Below are positions 7,969 to 15,034 of a stretch of DNA of 16,505 bases, piece after piece (position 1 is the stretch's first letter; the number at the start of each line of letters is the position of its first letter). Under the pieces are notes generated by a model. That model was not told the origin of the DNA, ran no database searches, and saw nothing but the letters and a program-made list of their open reading frames with translations. Source of the DNA: JALSRY01 sp964428275 (GTDB taxonomy: Bacteria; Planctomycetota; Phycisphaerae; UBA1845; Fen-1342); assembly GCA_964428275.1 (NCBI GenBank), contig CAYRXN010000386.1:1-16505 (forward strand), given 5' to 3'. The position numbers and the translations under genes are program-made.

Positions 7969-8721
7969 ATGCCAAACGAGAAGGAGTCGCTGGACGCGTT
8001 GCCGAAACCGCTCGTGCGGGCGGCGCAGCGTTTGCTCGTTCTCGACACGGAAGGCGGCGGGCAGGACACGTGGCTGTGGGAGCAGGCCCAGCGCGTCGTG
8101 ACCATGGCCCAGATGCTGGCATTGCTGCCCGAAGCACGTGAGATCGGCGACGACCCTCCGGACTTGGCGGCAATCGCGTCCGGAGGGCTCTTTCTCAACG
8201 CCGGCTGGGCGGCCCAGGTCCGTGACGGCAGCATCGACCACTGGAAGGTCCTCAGCCGACCCACGAATGACATCCAGCGGGAGTTCGGCGCCGGGCTCTT
8301 GCAGGAGCACGCCGAAGGGCTGCTGCCGGATCACGTCGTCGAGCGGGCCGTGGCGGCCATCCGCGAGTGCAACGACCGTTTCACACGGCTGCCCGAGGCC
8401 CGCGCCCTGGCCGAAGCGGAAAACCTCGATGAGATCGGGATCACCTACGTCCTGCGGCAGTTCCGCAACTTCCAGGCCGAGGGACGCCCCGTCCGACAAC
8501 TCATCGCGAACTGGACCCGGCAGAACGAATATCATTATTGGGAAGCCCGCGTCAACGACTGCCTGCGCTGGGAAACCAGCCGGCACATCGCCCGCGAGCG
8601 ACTCAAGGCCGTCGAGCAGTTCATGAACGTGCTGGCACGCGACCTGTCCGCGGCGGACCTGCGACGGGTGCTCGACACGGGCGGCCTGGATGTCGCGCGC
8701 GTCCTCGACCTGCCGACCTGA
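7969..8721 (+). CDS. conserved-looking protein resembling a degenerate HD domain
   Basis: A 250-residue soluble, mostly helical protein without signal peptide or membrane segment, which I do not recognise with certainty. Residues about 34-85 look like an HD-type phosphohydrolase core in spacing and hydrophobic pattern (WLWEQAQRV, then a helix, then GGLFLNAGW). The expected metal ligands are replaced: the histidine position by Q39 and the HD pair by N77-A78. It would therefore lack metal-dependent phosphohydrolase activity if the resemblance holds. The C-terminal half (about 150-245) is rich in W, R and E helices (NEYHYWEARVND). The ATG at 7969 follows GGTGGG at 7956-7961. The gene sits 34 bases before hpt and is probably its operon partner. 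The fold assignment is an inference. Confidence 0.75.
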   Translation: MPNEKESLDALPKPLVRAAQRLLVLDTEGGGQDTWLWEQAQRVVTMAQMLALLPEAREIGDDPPDLAAIASGGLFLNAGWAAQVRDGSIDHWKVLSRPTNDIQREFGAGLLQEHAEGLLPDHVVERAVAAIRECNDRFTRLPEARALAEAENLDEIGITYVLRQFRNFQAEGRPVRQLIANWTRQNEYHYWEARVNDCLRWETSRHIARERLKAVEQFMNVLARDLSAADLRRVLDTGGLDVARVLDLPT

Positions 8722-8755
8722 GCCGCGGTGGGTCGCGCGCCGCCGAGAGAACCGC

Positions 8756-9298
8756 ATGGAACGCGACATCGAACGCATCCTGCTGCACCACGACCAGATC
8801 GCCGAACGTGTACGGCAGCTCGGCGCGCAGGTCGCCGCAGCCTACGACGGTCGCGAACCGAGCCTGACCATCGTTCCCATCCTCTCGGGCTCGATCATCT
8901 TCCTCGCAGACCTGATCCGTGAGCTGCCGCTCAAGATGAAGATCGCGCTCGTACAGGTTTCGGCCTATCCCGGGCGGACCATCGAAGCCACCGAACCACA
9001 AACCGTGATCGAGCTGACCGGCGACATCCGCGGCCGGGACGTGCTGATCGTCGATGACATCCTCGACAGCGGCCGTACACTGCGGAAGGTCCGGGCGATG
9101 CTCGCGGAGCGCGAGCCCGCGAGCATCCGCATCGCCGTCCTGCTGCGCAAACCCAACAAGGCCCCCCCGGACGTTCAGGCCGATTTCGTCGGTTTCGACA
9201 TCGAAGACAAGTTCGTCGTTGGCTACGGGCTCGATTTCGACGACCATTACCGCAACTATCCGCACATCGGGGTGTTGCGGCCGGAGCTGATCGAATGA
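8756..9298 (+). CDS. hpt: hypoxanthine phosphoribosyltransferase
   Basis: A 180-residue type I phosphoribosyltransferase of the hypoxanthine(-guanine) class, a cytosolic purine-salvage enzyme joining hypoxanthine or guanine to PRPP. The PRPP-binding loop is VDDILDSGRTL (about 99-109), with the acidic pair D100/D101 and the catalytic-type D104. The N-terminal LSGSIIFLADLIREL (about 43-57) and the C-terminal base-binding stretch DKFVVGYGLD...YRNYPHIGVL (about 151-174) are both textbook for bacterial Hpt, and the length is normal. The ATG at 8756 follows GAGAGA; earlier in-frame starts would add a non-family tail. It starts 34 bases after the HD-like gene, and its stop overlaps the next start by four bases, so all three genes are likely one operon. 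Confidence 0.95.
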   Translation: MERDIERILLHHDQIAERVRQLGAQVAAAYDGREPSLTIVPILSGSIIFLADLIRELPLKMKIALVQVSAYPGRTIEATEPQTVIELTGDIRGRDVLIVDDILDSGRTLRKVRAMLAEREPASIRIAVLLRKPNKAPPDVQADFVGFDIEDKFVVGYGLDFDDHYRNYPHIGVLRPELIE

Positions 9299-9864
9299 AC
9301 GACGACGAGCTGCGGTTCGAAGCGGTGCCCCTCGATGCCGGCCCCGCGGCCGCGCTCGAGGAACCCGTCGCCGGCGCTCTGCCGCTGCTCGATCAGAACG
9401 AAATCGTCGAATTGTCGATCAAACCCTCCCCGTGGTTCGTGCTGATCGTCTCGATCCGCTTCGTCCTCACAACGGTCGTGGTCGCGGCGCTGGCCGCGAC
9501 CCTGCTGCGCGACCGGACCGGGTTCGCCTCCGCCTATGTCCTCCCCCTGGCCGTCCTGGTGGTCGCGTTGCGGCTCGGGGTGGCCTCGCTCCAGTGGGCC
9601 AGTCGCGTGTACCTGCTGACCAACCGGCGGCTGATGCGCCTGGCGGGCGTCGTCAGCGTCCGTGTCACCGAATGCATGCTCGCCCGCGTCAGCCGCGCCA
9701 ACCTGGAACTGACCACGCTTCAGCGTCTCTTGCGCGTCGGCTCGATTCACATTGCCGGTGCGGACGGCGATTCACAAACGCTCGTCTGGGAACACGTCGC
9801 AGGCGCCGGCGAAGTCTACGCCAAGGTCGTCCGCGCGATTCGGCGGGCACAGTCGGGGAAGTAG
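9295..9864 (+). CDS. two-TM membrane protein with bacterial PH domain (bPH2/YdbT type)
   Basis: A 189-residue protein with an acidic N-terminal tail (1-45), two closely spaced hydrophobic helices (about 46-71 and 79-100) and a C-terminal domain matching the bPH2 (former DUF304) pattern: YLLTNRRLMRLAGVVSVR at about 106-123, then LQRLLRVGSIHI at about 142-153 and a final helix EVYAKVVRAIRRA. Such proteins are inner-membrane anchored with the PH-like domain on the cytoplasmic face; their ligands are mostly unknown. The start ATG overlaps the hpt stop (ATGA at 9295-9298), implying translational coupling. Nothing in it suggests a purine-related role. Confidence 0.8.
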   Translation: MNDDELRFEAVPLDAGPAAALEEPVAGALPLLDQNEIVELSIKPSPWFVLIVSIRFVLTTVVVAALAATLLRDRTGFASAYVLPLAVLVVALRLGVASLQWASRVYLLTNRRLMRLAGVVSVRVTECMLARVSRANLELTTLQRLLRVGSIHIAGADGDSQTLVWEHVAGAGEVYAKVVRAIRRAQSGK

Positions 9865-9883
9865 CCCCCGGCCCACGTCATGC

Positions 9884-9897
9884 GGGCGGCGCCGCCC
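9884..9897. terminator. GC palindrome between convergent genes, possible terminator
   Basis: GGGCGGCGCCGCCC is a perfect 14-base palindrome in the 48-base gap between the rightward PH-domain gene and the leftward clpS. It could fold as a short hairpin for both strands. No T-tract follows, so the call is weak. Confidence 0.25.
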
Positions 9898-9912
9898 TCA
9901 CCCCGTGCCGGT

Positions 9913-10200
9913 CTACTCGTCCGGCTCGCACGTGACAGTCAGGCTGCACGAGGCGAACTGCTCCACGTAGAGCTCGGCCCGCTCGCGGCTGGTCACGAGC
10001 AAGAGGGCTTGCCCGGTTTCGTGGGCCTCCACCGTGCGCGCGATCGCCTGCGGCGGCGTCAGCGGCGTGAGCTTGAGGATCGTCGCGATGACGTGCTCGA
10101 ACGTGTTGACGTCGTCATTGTGCAGAATCACCTTGAACGGCGGCAATCGACGCACGCGCTGTTCGACCGCCGTCGCCGTCTCGGTTCCCGAATCGGGCAT
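9913..10200 (-). CDS. clpS: ATP-dependent Clp protease adaptor ClpS
   Basis: A 95-residue protein matching ClpS, the N-recognin that delivers proteins with destabilising N-terminal residues to ClpA or ClpC and ClpP. The N-terminal tail (1-20) is variable. The core begins with PFKVILHNDDVNTFEHVI (21-38), whose N28-D29 match the residues that bind the substrate alpha-amino group, and continues to VEAHETGQALLLVTSRERAE, where H60 matches E. coli H66. The gatekeeper position, methionine 40 in E. coli, aligns with F34 here. The ATG at 10200 is preceded by GGAGA at 10215-10211. The gene stands alone: no clpA or clpC is in the window, and it is divergent from the trp cluster. Confidence 0.93.
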   Translation of the reverse strand: MPDSGTETATAVEQRVRRLPPFKVILHNDDVNTFEHVIATILKLTPLTPPQAIARTVEAHETGQALLLVTSRERAELYVEQFASCSLTVTCEPDE

Positions 10201-10248
10201 CGCCAACGAGTCTCCATGGTCGGACGTATGTCGGTTCTCCGCAGACTC

Positions 10249-10254
10249 ATTGTA
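10249..10254 (-). promoter_or_regulatory. clpS: candidate -10 element for clpS
   Basis: TACAAT on the minus strand is one base from the TATAAT consensus and would place transcription start about 40 bases before the clpS ATG. No clear -35 hexamer is visible at the expected distance. Confidence 0.35.
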
Positions 10255-10413
10255 CCAGCGCCGTCCGGCAGGTTCGCGGAAAACGACCGGGCGAAGCGTC
10301 ACGCGCCCTGCGCGGCCACCGTCTCCGACACCGCTCGGCAAACCCGGGACCGGCCGTGTACCATTCGCGTCAGCCCGGGGCAATCCGCGCCCCCGTGCGG
10401 CCCTGGTGAAATC

Positions 10414-10485
10414 CGCCGGTCGCGAGCCGGCGTGAACGAACGCGCCGGCCGGCGGTTTCTCGAGACTGCGCTAATTCGCCGGCCG
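10414..10485 (+). promoter_or_regulatory. paired stem-loops in the trpC leader, possible regulatory structure
   Basis: Hairpin 1 pairs CGCCGG (10414-10419) with CCGGCG (10427-10432) around a 7-base loop. Hairpin 2 pairs CGGCCGGCG (10446-10454) with CGCCGGCCG (10477-10485) around a 22-base loop that itself contains the palindrome TCTCGAGA. The right arm of hairpin 1 can instead pair with CGCCGG at 10443-10448, so the two folds could be mutually exclusive. GC-rich sequence makes such pairings common by chance, and no leader peptide with Trp codons is seen. Confidence 0.3.
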
Positions 10486-10553
10486 CCCAGGTGGCGATAA
10501 GTACCATGGAATGCGGCCCGGCGAGCGGGCCCCCACGGAAGCGAATCGTGCGC

Positions 10554-11330
10554 ATGAACGTACTCGACCAGATCGTGGCCCAGAAACGGCGCGAGGTGGA
10601 AACCCGCCGGCGCGCCCGGCCGCTGGAGACGCTCCTGGCGGCGCCGGCGCCGCCGTTGCGCGATTTCGCGGGGGCGCTGCGCGGGCCCGGCCTGGCCGCC
10701 ATCTGCGAGATCAAGCGACGCTCGCCCTCGCGCGGCACGCTGCGGGCCGGGCTCGATCCCGCCGCCGTGGCGCGCGACTACGCCCAGCACGGCGCCGCGG
10801 CGATCTCGGTGCTGACCGATACGGAGTTCTTCGGCGGCTGCGACGAAGACCTGCGACGCGCCCGCGATGCGGTCGCCGTGCCGGTGTTGCGCAAGGACTT
10901 CACGATCGACGAATACCAGGTCCACGAGGCCCGGCGGCTCGGGGCCGATGCGATCCTGCTGATCGTCCGCATCCTCTCCGACGCGCAGCTCGTCCGGCTG
11001 GGAGCCCTCGCGGAGAAGCTGGGCCTGGCGGCGCTGGTCGAGGCGCACGACGAAACCGAGGTACGGCGGGCCGTCGACGGCGGCGCGCGGATCGTCGGCG
11101 TCAACAGCCGCGACCTGGACACCTTCGAGGTGGATCTCCAGCGGGCGCTGCGGCTGCGGCCGCACATCCCCGAGTCGTGCCTGACGGTCGCCGAGAGCGG
11201 GATTCACGACCGGGGCGACGTGCAGCGGCTGGCGGCGGCGGGTTTCGACGCGATGCTCGTCGGCGAAGCGCTGATGCGGGCGGAGGAGCCCGGCCGGCGG
11301 CTGGCGGAGCTGCTGGGAGCGACGTCATGA
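10554..11330 (+). CDS. trpC: indole-3-glycerol phosphate synthase
   Basis: A 258-residue (beta/alpha)8-barrel enzyme that converts CdRP to indole-3-glycerol phosphate in tryptophan synthesis. Diagnostic blocks are CEIKRRSPSRGTL (51-63, with E52, K54 and S57), LTDTEFFGG (87-95), VLRKDFTIDEYQV (111-123, catalytic K114), the E163 region LVEAHDE, VGVNSRDLDTFEVDL (181-195, N184 and R186) and AESGI (213-217). It is single-domain, without the TrpF fusion seen in E. coli. The ATG at 10554 gives the usual short N-terminus; a GTG at 10548 has a better distance to GGAAG (10537-10541) and is a real alternative, while a GTG at 10491 would add an unlikely tail. It is the first gene of the aromatic operon and its stop overlaps the tyrA start (ATGA). 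Confidence 0.95.
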   Translation: MNVLDQIVAQKRREVETRRRARPLETLLAAPAPPLRDFAGALRGPGLAAICEIKRRSPSRGTLRAGLDPAAVARDYAQHGAAAISVLTDTEFFGGCDEDLRRARDAVAVPVLRKDFTIDEYQVHEARRLGADAILLIVRILSDAQLVRLGALAEKLGLAALVEAHDETEVRRAVDGGARIVGVNSRDLDTFEVDLQRALRLRPHIPESCLTVAESGIHDRGDVQRLAAAGFDAMLVGEALMRAEEPGRRLAELLGATS

Positions 11331-12445
11331 GCCGGCTCGACGATCTTCGCACGCGCATCCGCGAAATCGACGCGCAAATCCTCTCCCTGGTCGCCGACCG
11401 AATGGAAACCGCCCGGCGGATCGGACAGGAGAAAAAGGCCGCCGGCATCCCGCTGCGCGACTGGAACGTCGAACGCCAGGTGCTCGACCGCGCCGCCGCC
11501 GGCGCCCGGCGCTGCGGCCTGCCGCCCGACGCGGTCCGCGAGCTGATGCGCGTGCTGATCGCGACCTCCCGCGACGAACAGGAGCGGCTCTCGTACTCCG
11601 ACTATCCCGGCGCGACGGAGAACATCGCCGTGCTCGGCGGGTGCGGCACGATGGGCCGCTGGTTCGTCGATTTCTTCTGCAACCAGGGCCATCGCGTCCA
11701 CGTGTACGATCCGGCGCCCGGCGCTCCGGGGCCCCAGGCGCCGGCCGGGAATGTGCAACGCGGGCAGCGGAGCTTCTCAGCGCTGCCCGAAGCGCTGGCC
11801 GACACCGGTTTTGCCATGATCGCCGCCCCGCTCGAAGTCGTGCCGGCGGTCATCGACGAACTGACCCGTCTGCGCTACGCCGGGATCGTGTTCGACATCG
11901 CCAGCCTCAAGGACCACCTCAAGCCGGCGATCGAGCGGGCCCGCAGCGCTGGCGTCGCCATCACGAGCATCCATCCGCTGTTCGGGGCCGGCGCCCGATC
12001 GCTCTCCGACCAGGTCATCTGCCTGTGCGATTGCGGCGACGCCGAGGCGACCGCGAAGGTCGCGGCGTTTTTCACCGAGACGGCCGCGACGTTGGTGCGG
12101 CTCTCGTTCGAGCGGCACGACCGCATCATGTCGTACGTACTGGGCTTCTCGCACCTGATCAACCTGGTCTTCGCGCGCGTGCTGATGGCCGGCGAAATGC
12201 CGCTGGCCGAGCTCAGCCGCGTCGGCAGCACGACGTTTCATTCGCAAATGGTGACCACCGCCACCGTGATTCGCGAGAATCCAGAGCTATACTACGCGAT
12301 CCAGCGGCTCAACCCGTTTTCCCGCGAGCTGCACCAGACGCTTCGGCGGGAACTGGAAACGATCCTTTCCTGGATCGAGCACGACGATCACGCGGCGTTC
12401 GTCGAGATGATGGACGCCGGGCGGCGATGGATGGAAGCCACGTGA
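11327..12445 (+). CDS. tyrA: bifunctional chorismate mutase / prephenate dehydrogenase
   Basis: A 372-residue fusion that converts chorismate to prephenate and then, with NAD(P), to 4-hydroxyphenylpyruvate for tyrosine. Residues 1 to about 90 are an AroQ-class helical chorismate mutase (LDDLRTRIREIDAQILSLV, then GQEKKAAGIPLRDWNVERQVL). The dehydrogenase begins with a Rossmann motif GGCGTMGRWF (104-113) and includes FDIASLKD (189-196), the catalytic-type histidine in SIHPLFG (H216), and FERHDRIMSYVLGFSHLINL (261-280) in the helical dimerisation domain. Order and spacing match the enterobacterial TyrA fusion. The start overlaps the trpC stop by four bases and the end overlaps the trpF start, so it is embedded in the trp operon. 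Having the tyrosine-branch enzyme between trpC and trpF is uncommon. Confidence 0.93.
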   Translation: MSRLDDLRTRIREIDAQILSLVADRMETARRIGQEKKAAGIPLRDWNVERQVLDRAAAGARRCGLPPDAVRELMRVLIATSRDEQERLSYSDYPGATENIAVLGGCGTMGRWFVDFFCNQGHRVHVYDPAPGAPGPQAPAGNVQRGQRSFSALPEALADTGFAMIAAPLEVVPAVIDELTRLRYAGIVFDIASLKDHLKPAIERARSAGVAITSIHPLFGAGARSLSDQVICLCDCGDAEATAKVAAFFTETAATLVRLSFERHDRIMSYVLGFSHLINLVFARVLMAGEMPLAELSRVGSTTFHSQMVTTATVIRENPELYYAIQRLNPFSRELHQTLRRELETILSWIEHDDHAAFVEMMDAGRRWMEAT

Positions 12446-13059
12446 CGCGCATCAAGATATGCGGTATCACGAACGCGGACGACGCCCGCGCGGCGCTGGC
12501 CGCCGGCGCCGACGCCATCGGGCTGGTCTTCGCCGCCTCGCCGCGCCGGGTCGGGCCGGAGCAGGCCCGGCGGATCGCCCGCAGCGTGCCGCCGCTGGCG
12601 ACGGTCGTGGGCGTGTTCCGCGACGCGCCGCCCGACGAGATCGCCGACGTGCTGGCGCGCGTACCGCTCGACGTGTTGCAGCTCCACGGCGACGAGCCGC
12701 CAAGACAGTGCGCCGCGCTGCCGCGCCGGGTGGTCAAGCGCTTCAGGATTCTCAAGACCGACACGCCCGATACGCTGCGGGCGCAGCTGGCGGCCTATCG
12801 CGTCTCGGCGGCCCTGCTCGACCCCGGCGCGGGTGACGGGCAGCCGTTCGACTGGACGCTGGCCCGTGAACTGCCCGGGCCGGTGATGCTTGCCGGCGGG
12901 CTGTGCGCCGAAAACGTCGGCGACGCGATCAGGACCGCGCGCCCCTACGCCGTGGACGTGTGCTCCGGCGTCGAGCGCGAGCCGGGACGCAAGGACCACG
13001 ACAAGATGCGGGCCTTCGTGGAGGCCGTCAGGAAAGCGGATGAACGACTTGGCAGCTAG
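12442..13059 (+). CDS. trpF: phosphoribosylanthranilate isomerase
   Basis: A 205-residue (beta/alpha)8-barrel enzyme that isomerises phosphoribosylanthranilate to CdRP, the step before TrpC. The N-terminal RIKICGIT carries the catalytic cysteine (C7), LQLHGDE lies at about 79-85, LLDPG holds the catalytic-type aspartate (about D127), and the phosphate-binding end is VDVCSGVEREPGRKD (about 171-185). Length is normal for a stand-alone TrpF. I chose the GTG at 12442, which overlaps the tyrA stop as GTGA and puts the KICG motif near the N-terminus; an in-frame ATG at 12427 would add five residues. The 3' end overlaps trpB by 20 bases. Confidence 0.94.
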   Translation: MTRIKICGITNADDARAALAAGADAIGLVFAASPRRVGPEQARRIARSVPPLATVVGVFRDAPPDEIADVLARVPLDVLQLHGDEPPRQCAALPRRVVKRFRILKTDTPDTLRAQLAAYRVSAALLDPGAGDGQPFDWTLARELPGPVMLAGGLCAENVGDAIRTARPYAVDVCSGVEREPGRKDHDKMRAFVEAVRKADERLGS

Positions 13060-14221
13060 ACCCGGATACTTCGGAGAGTTCGGCGGGAGCTTCGTGCCCG
13101 AGACGCTGGTCTATGCGCTGCAGGAACTCTCCCGGGCGTACCAGGCCACCCGTACCGACGCCGACTTTCAGCGGCGGTTCGACGACGTGCTGCGCGATTA
13201 TGTCGGCCGGCCGACGCCGCTCTATTTCGCCCGGCGGCTGAGCCAGCACCTCGGCGGCGCCCGGATCTACCTCAAGCGCGAAGACCTGGCCCACACCGGG
13301 GCCCACAAGATCAACAACGCCATCGGACAGGTGCTGCTGGCGACCCGCATGGGCAAACGCCGCATCATCGCCGAAACCGGTGCCGGCCAGCACGGCGTCG
13401 CGACGGCGACCGCCTGCGCGCTGCTCGGGGTCGAGTGCCACGTGTACATGGGCGCCGAAGACATCCGCCGCCAGCACATGAACGCCCTGCGGATGGACCT
13501 GCTCGGTGCCGAACTGGTCCGCGTCGAGTCGGGCAGCCAGACGCTCAAGGACGCGATCAACGAGGCCATCCGCGACTGGGTCACGAACGTCGAGACGACG
13601 CATTATGTGATCGGTTCGGTGGTCGGGCCGCACCCCTACCCCACGATGGTCCGCGATTTCCAGGCCGTCATCGGCCGCGAGACGCGCCGCCAGATCCTCG
13701 AGCAGGCCGGCCGGCTGCCGGACCTCATCATCGCGTGCGTCGGCGGCGGGTCGAACGCGATCGGCATCTTCCACGAATTCGTCGCCGACTCCGGCGTGCA
13801 GCTGGTCGGCGTCGAGGGCGGCGGGTGCGGGCTCGACTCGGGCAGGCACGCCGCCACGCTCGTCGGCGGCTCGCTGGGCGTGCTGCACGGCACGCGCAGC
13901 TACCTGCTCCAGAACGCAGACGGCCAGATTCTCGAAACCCACTCGGTTTCCGCCGGGCTGGACTACCCCGGCGTCGGACCGGAACATGCCTTTCTCAAAG
14001 ACAGCGGGCGGGCCCAATACACGCTCGCCGAAGACGGCGCGGCCCTCGACGCGCTCAAGCTGCTGTGCAAACAGGAGGTCATCATCCCGGCGCTCGAGTC
14101 GGCCCACGCCGTCGCCGAGGCGGTCGAACGCGCGCCGCAGATGCCGCCGGATGCGATCATCGTGGTGAACCTCTCGGGCCGGGGCGACAAGGATCTCGAA
14201 ATCGTGGAGGGACTGGTATGA
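13040..14221 (+). CDS. trpB: tryptophan synthase beta chain
   Basis: A 393-residue PLP enzyme that condenses indole with serine to make tryptophan, working with TrpA in an alpha2-beta2 complex. It has the TrpB1-type N-terminus GYFGEFGGSFVPETL (9-23), the PLP lysine in HTGAHKINNA (K90), ETGAGQHGVA (112-121), the phosphate-binding GGGSNAIG (235-242), ALESAHA (351-357) and the C-terminal NLSGRGDKD. Length is typical and no key residue is missing. The ATG at 13040 follows AGGAAA within the trpF coding end, and the stop overlaps the trpA start (ATGA), so expression of trpF, trpB and trpA is probably translationally coupled. Confidence 0.97.
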   Translation: MNDLAARPGYFGEFGGSFVPETLVYALQELSRAYQATRTDADFQRRFDDVLRDYVGRPTPLYFARRLSQHLGGARIYLKREDLAHTGAHKINNAIGQVLLATRMGKRRIIAETGAGQHGVATATACALLGVECHVYMGAEDIRRQHMNALRMDLLGAELVRVESGSQTLKDAINEAIRDWVTNVETTHYVIGSVVGPHPYPTMVRDFQAVIGRETRRQILEQAGRLPDLIIACVGGGSNAIGIFHEFVADSGVQLVGVEGGGCGLDSGRHAATLVGGSLGVLHGTRSYLLQNADGQILETHSVSAGLDYPGVGPEHAFLKDSGRAQYTLAEDGAALDALKLLCKQEVIIPALESAHAVAEAVERAPQMPPDAIIVVNLSGRGDKDLEIVEGLV

Positions 14222-14985
14222 CGCTCCGCGACGTGTTCGAGCCGCTGCGGGCCCGCGCCGAGCTGGCGTTCGTGCCGTACCAGACCGCCGGTTTCCCGAC
14301 GCTGGCCGATTCGATCGCCAACCTGCGCACGCTGGCGGATTGCGGCGCCGACATCCTCGAAGTCGGCGTGCCGTTCTCCGACCCGATGGCCGACGGCCCG
14401 ACGATCCAGGCCTGCTCGCAGGTCGCGCTCGAAAACGGCGTCACGCTCGCCGCCACGCTGGCGGCGCTGCGCGACCTCGACGTCCCCGCTCCGCGGGTGA
14501 TGATGTCGTACCTGAACCCGCTGCTCGCCTATGGTCGCGCCAGGCTGCTGGCGGACATGCAGGCGGCCGGCGTCCGGGGCCTGATCGTGCCCGACCTGCC
14601 GCTCGAAGAATCCGACGCGTGGCTCGCCGACGCCCGGGCCCGCGACATCAGCATCGTCTTCCTCGTCGCGCCCACCAGCACCGACGAGCGCATCGCCCGC
14701 GTGGCCGAGCGGACCGATGGATTCATCTACGCCGTCAGCCTCACCGGCACCACCGGCGCGCGCCGGCATCTGCCGGCGGGCCTGCCGGCGTTCCTGGAGC
14801 GCATCCGCGGGATCACCGACAAGCCGATCGTCGTCGGGTTCGGCATCGGCGCTGCGGAGCACGTTCGGGCGCTGCGCGGCAAGGCCGACGGCGTCGTCGT
14901 CGCCAGCCGGATCATCGACGCGATCCGCCGCGGGGAGGACTGGCCCCAGCTCGCGCGGAACCTGAAGGCAGCCACCAGGGCCTGA
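14218..14985 (+). CDS. trpA: tryptophan synthase alpha chain
   Basis: A 255-residue (beta/alpha)8-barrel that cleaves indole-3-glycerol phosphate to indole and glyceraldehyde-3-phosphate, passing indole to TrpB. The catalytic glutamate and aspartate lie in ILEVGVPFSDPMADGP (46-61; E48 and D59, matching E. coli E49 and D60). Other marks are PYQTAGFPT (20-28), MSYLNPLLAYG (96-106), GLIVPDLPLEE (121-131) and the phosphate-binding VSLTGTTGARR (173-183). The ATG overlaps the trpB stop. The gene is followed by a 49-base gap containing a strong ribosome-binding site for the next gene. Confidence 0.97.
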   Translation: MTLRDVFEPLRARAELAFVPYQTAGFPTLADSIANLRTLADCGADILEVGVPFSDPMADGPTIQACSQVALENGVTLAATLAALRDLDVPAPRVMMSYLNPLLAYGRARLLADMQAAGVRGLIVPDLPLEESDAWLADARARDISIVFLVAPTSTDERIARVAERTDGFIYAVSLTGTTGARRHLPAGLPAFLERIRGITDKPIVVGFGIGAAEHVRALRGKADGVVVASRIIDAIRRGEDWPQLARNLKAATRA

Positions 14986-15020
14986 CCGCCGAGGACCAGG
15001 CCCCCGCGGCGCAACACAGC

Positions 15021-15026
15021 AAGGAG
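15021..15026 (+). promoter_or_regulatory. aroF: strong Shine-Dalgarno for the DAHP synthase gene
   Basis: AAGGAG stands eight bases before the ATG at 15035. It is the clearest ribosome-binding site in the operon and marks the point where overlap-coupled genes give way to independent initiation. Confidence 0.6.
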
Positions 15027-15034
15027 CGGCACCC

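Larger units (their letters stand above)
10201..10553. other. 353-base divergent intergenic region between clpS and trpC
   Basis: No convincing gene lies here. The clpS side holds a ribosome-binding site and a -10-like box; the trpC side holds two GC-rich stem-loops. Short open frames crossing the region on both strands are N-terminal read-through extensions of clpS and trpC. No tandem tryptophan codons, T-box motif or repeated GAG/TAG triplets (TRAP sites) are seen. Confidence 0.7.

Noticed and set aside
10201..10553. Classical trp attenuator with leader peptide, T-box or TRAP site
   Set aside because: No short frame with tandem TGG codons, no T-box consensus and no repeated GAG/TAG triplets were found before trpC.
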